Shown piece by piece: positions 61,062 to 64,000 of a DNA stretch of 64,000 nucleotides. The number at the start of each line of letters is the position of its first letter. The first letter of the stretch is position 1. The translations under genes were made by a program, and so were the position numbers. The notes below the pieces were generated by a model. The model worked only from the letters and a program-made list of their open reading frames with translations. It did no database searches and had not been told where the DNA came from. Origin of the DNA: Nostoc sp. NIES-4103 (GTDB lineage: Bacteria; Cyanobacteriota; Cyanobacteriia; Cyanobacteriales; Nostocaceae); the NCBI RefSeq assembly GCF_002368335.1, contig NZ_AP018288.1, positions 2,460,208 to 2,524,207 of the forward strand, in the 5' to 3' direction.

Positions 61062-62948
61062 ATGAGAGAAACTGTCCTAGAGGTTCGCAATTTACAAGTT
61101 GAATTTTCCGGTGATGACAGCATCGTTAAAGCCGTGGATGGTATTTCCTTTGAGCTCAAGCGAGGTGAAACTCTAGGAATCGTCGGAGAATCGGGAAGTG
61201 GTAAATCAGTGGCTTCATTAGCTGTGATGGGTTTATTGCAGACTCCTGGTAGAGTTAGCGGTGGTGAAATTTGGTTTCGTCCTCAGGAGAATGGTACACC
61301 CATCAATTTGGTGGAGTTACCGCCGGAACAAATGCAGCTATACCGAGGCGGCGACATAGCGATGATTTTTCAAGAACCGATGAGTTCACTCAATCCAGTG
61401 TATACCATCGGTTTTCAGCTAACTGAAGCGATTATGCGGCATCAAGATGTGTCAGCAGGTGAAGCCAAAAGAATTGCGATCGCAGGTCTGCAAGAAGTGA
61501 AACTCCTACCTAGTGATGAATTAATCCAACAGCAGTATCTCGAAACTTGGCATCAAACTGAGCTAAATTCATCAAAACCAGATGAGGCTAAGTTAGCACA
61601 GTTGGTCAAGCAGCACAAAGAAGCCATGCTGGAACGTTACCCTCATCAACTTTCTGGGGGACAGTTGCAACGGGTGATGATTGCAATGGCAATTTCCTGC
61701 AACCCATTGCTGTTAATTGCTGATGAACCAACCACAGCTTTAGATGTAACGGTACAGGCAACAATTATTGATTTGCTCAAGGAATTACAGCAAAGTCGTG
61801 ATATGGCGTTAATTTTCATCACCCACGACTTAGGACTGATTTCGGAAATTGCCGACCAAGTAGCGGTCATGTACAAAGGTAAAGTTGTAGAATACGGTGC
61901 ATCTGAGCAAATCTTTAGCAATCCCCAGCATCCATATACTAAAGGTCTAGTAGCTTGTCGTCCCACACTTAACCGTCGTCCCCACAAACTACTCACCGTT
62001 TCCGATTACATGAGTGCAGAACAAACGGCAACAGGACAGCTATTAATTCAGGAGAAATCACCATCACAACCACCGGAAGTCACAACCGAAGAAACATCTG
62101 CAAGATTGGCAACCCTCAGCGAAAAGCCACCTCTGTTGCAAATTCATGACCTCAAGGTTGGTTTCCCAGTGCGGGGCGCGTTTGGTGGTACAAAACGCTA
62201 CACTATGGCAGTGAATGGTGTCTCCTTTGATGTGAAACCAGGCGAAACATTGGGTTTGGTAGGAGAATCTGGTTGCGGCAAAACCACCCTTGGCAGAACT
62301 TTGCTGCGATTAATCGAGCCAATGAGTGGTAATATCATCTTTGATGGGCAAGATATTACAAAGCTTAAAGGAGAACCGTTGCAGAAATTGCGGCGGGAAA
62401 TGCAAATAGTCTTCCAAAATCCTTTTAGTTCCCTCGATCCCCGGATGAAGATTGGGGATGCAGTGATGGAACCGTTGTTAATTCACTCAGTTGGCAAGAC
62501 GCAACGACAACGACGAGAACGCGTTGCAGAACTTTTAGAAAGAGTGGGATTGAGTGCAGATGCAATGAATCGTTACCCTCATCAGTTTTCTGGTGGTCAA
62601 CGCCAGCGGGTTTGTATTGCCCGTTCCTTAGCATTAAATCCCAAATTTATTATCTGTGATGAATCGGTTTCAGCGCTAGATGTATCAGTACAGGCACAAG
62701 TATTGAATCTTTTAAAAGAATTACAGGATGATTTTCAGCTGACTTATATTTTCATTTCTCACGATTTAAGTGTAGTGAAATTTATGAGCGATCGCATTTT
62801 AGTTATGAATCGCGGCAAAATCGTCGAACAAGGCACAGCCGAAAGCATCTACCGCGAACCCAAAGAAGAATATACACAAAAATTAATTGCTTCAATTCCC
62901 ACAGGTAGCCCCGAACGCGTGCGACATCGGCAAATAGGGACGATATAA
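61062..62948 (+). CDS. Dipeptide/oligopeptide ABC transporter, fused double ATPase
   Basis: The 628-residue protein holds two ABC ATPase domains in tandem. The first has the Walker A GESGSGKS (42-49), LSGGQLQRVMIAMA and LLIADEPTTALD; the second (from about 350) has GESGCGKT near 403, FSGGQRQRVCIARS and FIICDESVSALD. Each ends with the oligopeptide-type C-terminal extension (NPQHPYTKGLVACRP and EPKEEYTQKLIASIP). This is the DppD-DppF fusion seen in GsiA/YejF-like proteins, powering uptake of peptides or nickel. The second Walker B has Ser in place of Pro (DESVS), as is common in this group. No permease or binding-protein genes are adjacent, so partners are encoded elsewhere. Confidence 0.93.
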   Translation: MRETVLEVRNLQVEFSGDDSIVKAVDGISFELKRGETLGIVGESGSGKSVASLAVMGLLQTPGRVSGGEIWFRPQENGTPINLVELPPEQMQLYRGGDIAMIFQEPMSSLNPVYTIGFQLTEAIMRHQDVSAGEAKRIAIAGLQEVKLLPSDELIQQQYLETWHQTELNSSKPDEAKLAQLVKQHKEAMLERYPHQLSGGQLQRVMIAMAISCNPLLLIADEPTTALDVTVQATIIDLLKELQQSRDMALIFITHDLGLISEIADQVAVMYKGKVVEYGASEQIFSNPQHPYTKGLVACRPTLNRRPHKLLTVSDYMSAEQTATGQLLIQEKSPSQPPEVTTEETSARLATLSEKPPLLQIHDLKVGFPVRGAFGGTKRYTMAVNGVSFDVKPGETLGLVGESGCGKTTLGRTLLRLIEPMSGNIIFDGQDITKLKGEPLQKLRREMQIVFQNPFSSLDPRMKIGDAVMEPLLIHSVGKTQRQRRERVAELLERVGLSADAMNRYPHQFSGGQRQRVCIARSLALNPKFIICDESVSALDVSVQAQVLNLLKELQDDFQLTYIFISHDLSVVKFMSDRILVMNRGKIVEQGTAESIYREPKEEYTQKLIASIPTGSPERVRHRQIGTI

Positions 62949-62949
62949 G

Positions 62950-63048
62950 TTTGAGTTAGGAGTTAGGAGTTAGGAGTTAGTTGTCATTTGTCATTTGTTA
63001 TTCTCCCTCATCTCCCCCGCTCCCCTGCTCCCCTGCTCCCCATCTCCC
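62950..63048. repeat. Heptamer repeats GTTAGGA, GTCATTT and CCCCTGCT
   Basis: Four GAGTTAG-type units, two TTTGTCA units and several CCCCTGCTC units fill the gap between convergent genes (ABC ATPase and histidine kinase). Confidence 0.8.
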
Positions 63049-64000
63049 CTACAGCGGCAAGCAAATTGTAAAAGTTGCCCCCTGATTTGCTACACTGCCA
63101 GCTGTAACAGTACCCTGATGAGCTTCTATAATTCGTTTAGCGATCGCTAACCCTAAACCATTGCCACTGCCTTTACGGGAGGGGTCTGTGGTATAAAATT
63201 GCTCAAAAATATGAGGTAAATCGCTTTCGCTAATGCCTTGTCCTTGGTCTCGAATTTCCAGAATTGCTTGTTTTCCTTGTTTGTACCCAGAAATAAAAAC
63301 TTGAGAATTCGGTGCTGAGTGTTTGATGGCATTATCTAGCACATTTAAAATTGCCTGGAGTAGCCTCTCTGGGTCGCCCTCTATTAATAGGTCAACCACA
63401 TTTACTTGCACAGATATACCCAAGGCTTGCATTCGAGGTTCTGTAGCATTAACAGCACGATGAATTAGACCACGTAGTGAGATTATTTGCTGTTCAAGTT
63501 GAGTAACTCCCGCTTCCAAGCGTCCTAAATCGAGCAAATCATGAATTAGTTGCGATAAGCGTTTGATTTCGCTAGAGATAGTTTGAAAAAAGCGATCGCG
63601 TAATTGTGGTTCTTCATAAGCTCCACTTTGGAGTGCGTCTATGGTGACTTGCACATTACTAATAGGGGTGCGGAGTTCGTGAGAAACATTTGCCAGAAAA
63701 ACCCTGCGTTCTTGATCTAGGGAAGCCAACCGTTCACTCATACGGTTAAGTTCTGCTGCCAATTGATCTAACTCATTTTTCTCATGAAGTAGCAGTATAT
63801 CACCAAAATGACCACTACCCAAGCGAATTGCAAAGTTTCGCATCACTTCAATAGGTTTTGAGAGACTGCGAGCCAGACGAGTGCTAATGAGCGCACATAT
63901 CAAGATGATCATCATTAGCGTCCCCAAAACACTCCAAATCACTTTGGTAAACTGACGCTGCACTTGCTCTAGAGTAATCGACATTCGCAGCACACCCAGT
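63049..64000 (-). CDS. Sensor histidine kinase (HAMP-HisKA-HATPase), 5' end missing
   Basis: The frame is open to the window edge, so the N-terminus lies outside. The visible part (about 316 residues) has a membrane span (VLGTLMMIILICALISTRLA), a HAMP domain (about 40-95), HisKA with NVSHELRTPISNVQ, and an HATPase with LDNAIKHSAP, RDQGQGISESDLPHIF and GSGNGLGLAI. The layout is that of a membrane sensor kinase with a periplasmic or short extracellular sensor before the shown part. All catalytic boxes are present. No cognate regulator gene is seen in the window; it may lie beyond the right edge. Confidence 0.9.
   Translation of the reverse strand, partial: LGVLRMSITLEQVQRQFTKVIWSVLGTLMMIILICALISTRLARSLSKPIEVMRNFAIRLGSGHFGDILLLHEKNELDQLAAELNRMSERLASLDQERRVFLANVSHELRTPISNVQVTIDALQSGAYEEPQLRDRFFQTISSEIKRLSQLIHDLLDLGRLEAGVTQLEQQIISLRGLIHRAVNATEPRMQALGISVQVNVVDLLIEGDPERLLQAILNVLDNAIKHSAPNSQVFISGYKQGKQAILEIRDQGQGISESDLPHIFEQFYTTDPSRKGSGNGLGLAIAKRIIEAHQGTVTAGSVANQGATFTICLPL

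Overview
The window looks like chromosome of a filamentous, heterocyst-type cyanobacterium (Nostoc/Anabaena/Calothrix group). The evidence is frequent GCGATCGC (HIP1) sites, many heptamer short tandem repeats between genes, a nitrogenase iron protein, a phytochrome/cyanobacteriochrome-type histidine kinase, an SLH-domain outer-membrane porin, a carotenoid oxygenase and very large Ser/Thr-His hybrid kinases. No rRNA, tRNA, CRISPR array or complete insertion sequence was seen. Several start codons were moved downstream to an ATG with a better ribosome-binding site.

Layout. 1-4.5 kb: 5' part of a GH15/phosphorylase-kinase-like gene, small unknown genes, a TerB-like protein and an alpha/beta hydrolase. 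4.9-10.1 kb: a GH13 amylase/CGTase-like enzyme with a CBM20 domain, then a secreted tyrosinase and a second secreted protein that resembles only the tyrosinase C-terminal domain. 10-19 kb: an MltA transglycosylase operon, a lipoprotein, a Ser/Thr kinase, a heme-type DUF3365-HAMP sensor divergent from a PhnD-like binding protein, and a TIR-like protein. 19.8-26.3 kb: a GAF-rich sensor kinase with two candidate bilin cysteines, NADAR, DUF2243 and AIM24-like proteins, and a truncated HsdR fragment. 26.4-30.3 kb: an orphan NifH preceded by an HTH plus molybdate-binding-like regulator and two unknown small genes. 30.4-36 kb: an 84-bp tandem repeat, a carotenoid oxygenase, a secreted protein, a MITE with target duplication, a peptidoglycan-binding protein and a GNAT enzyme. 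36.3-50.4 kb: a 1519-residue secreted mosaic protein and two large sensor kinases. 50.8-55.9 kb: an amidohydrolase and a glutamine-synthetase-like gene that together equal a split FluG, and a transaldolase. 56-64 kb: an iron-uptake-type porin, a thiaminase-I-like secreted protein bracketed by two related MITEs, further small inverted-repeat elements, a double-ATPase peptide transporter subunit and the end of a histidine kinase.

Most genes stand alone or in pairs, often convergent or divergent, with repeat-rich spacers. The most notable points are the thiaminase-like enzyme between MITEs, the tyrosinase with a free-standing copy of its C-terminal domain, the NifH/regulator pair, the split FluG and the MITE whose insertion site can be reconstructed exactly.
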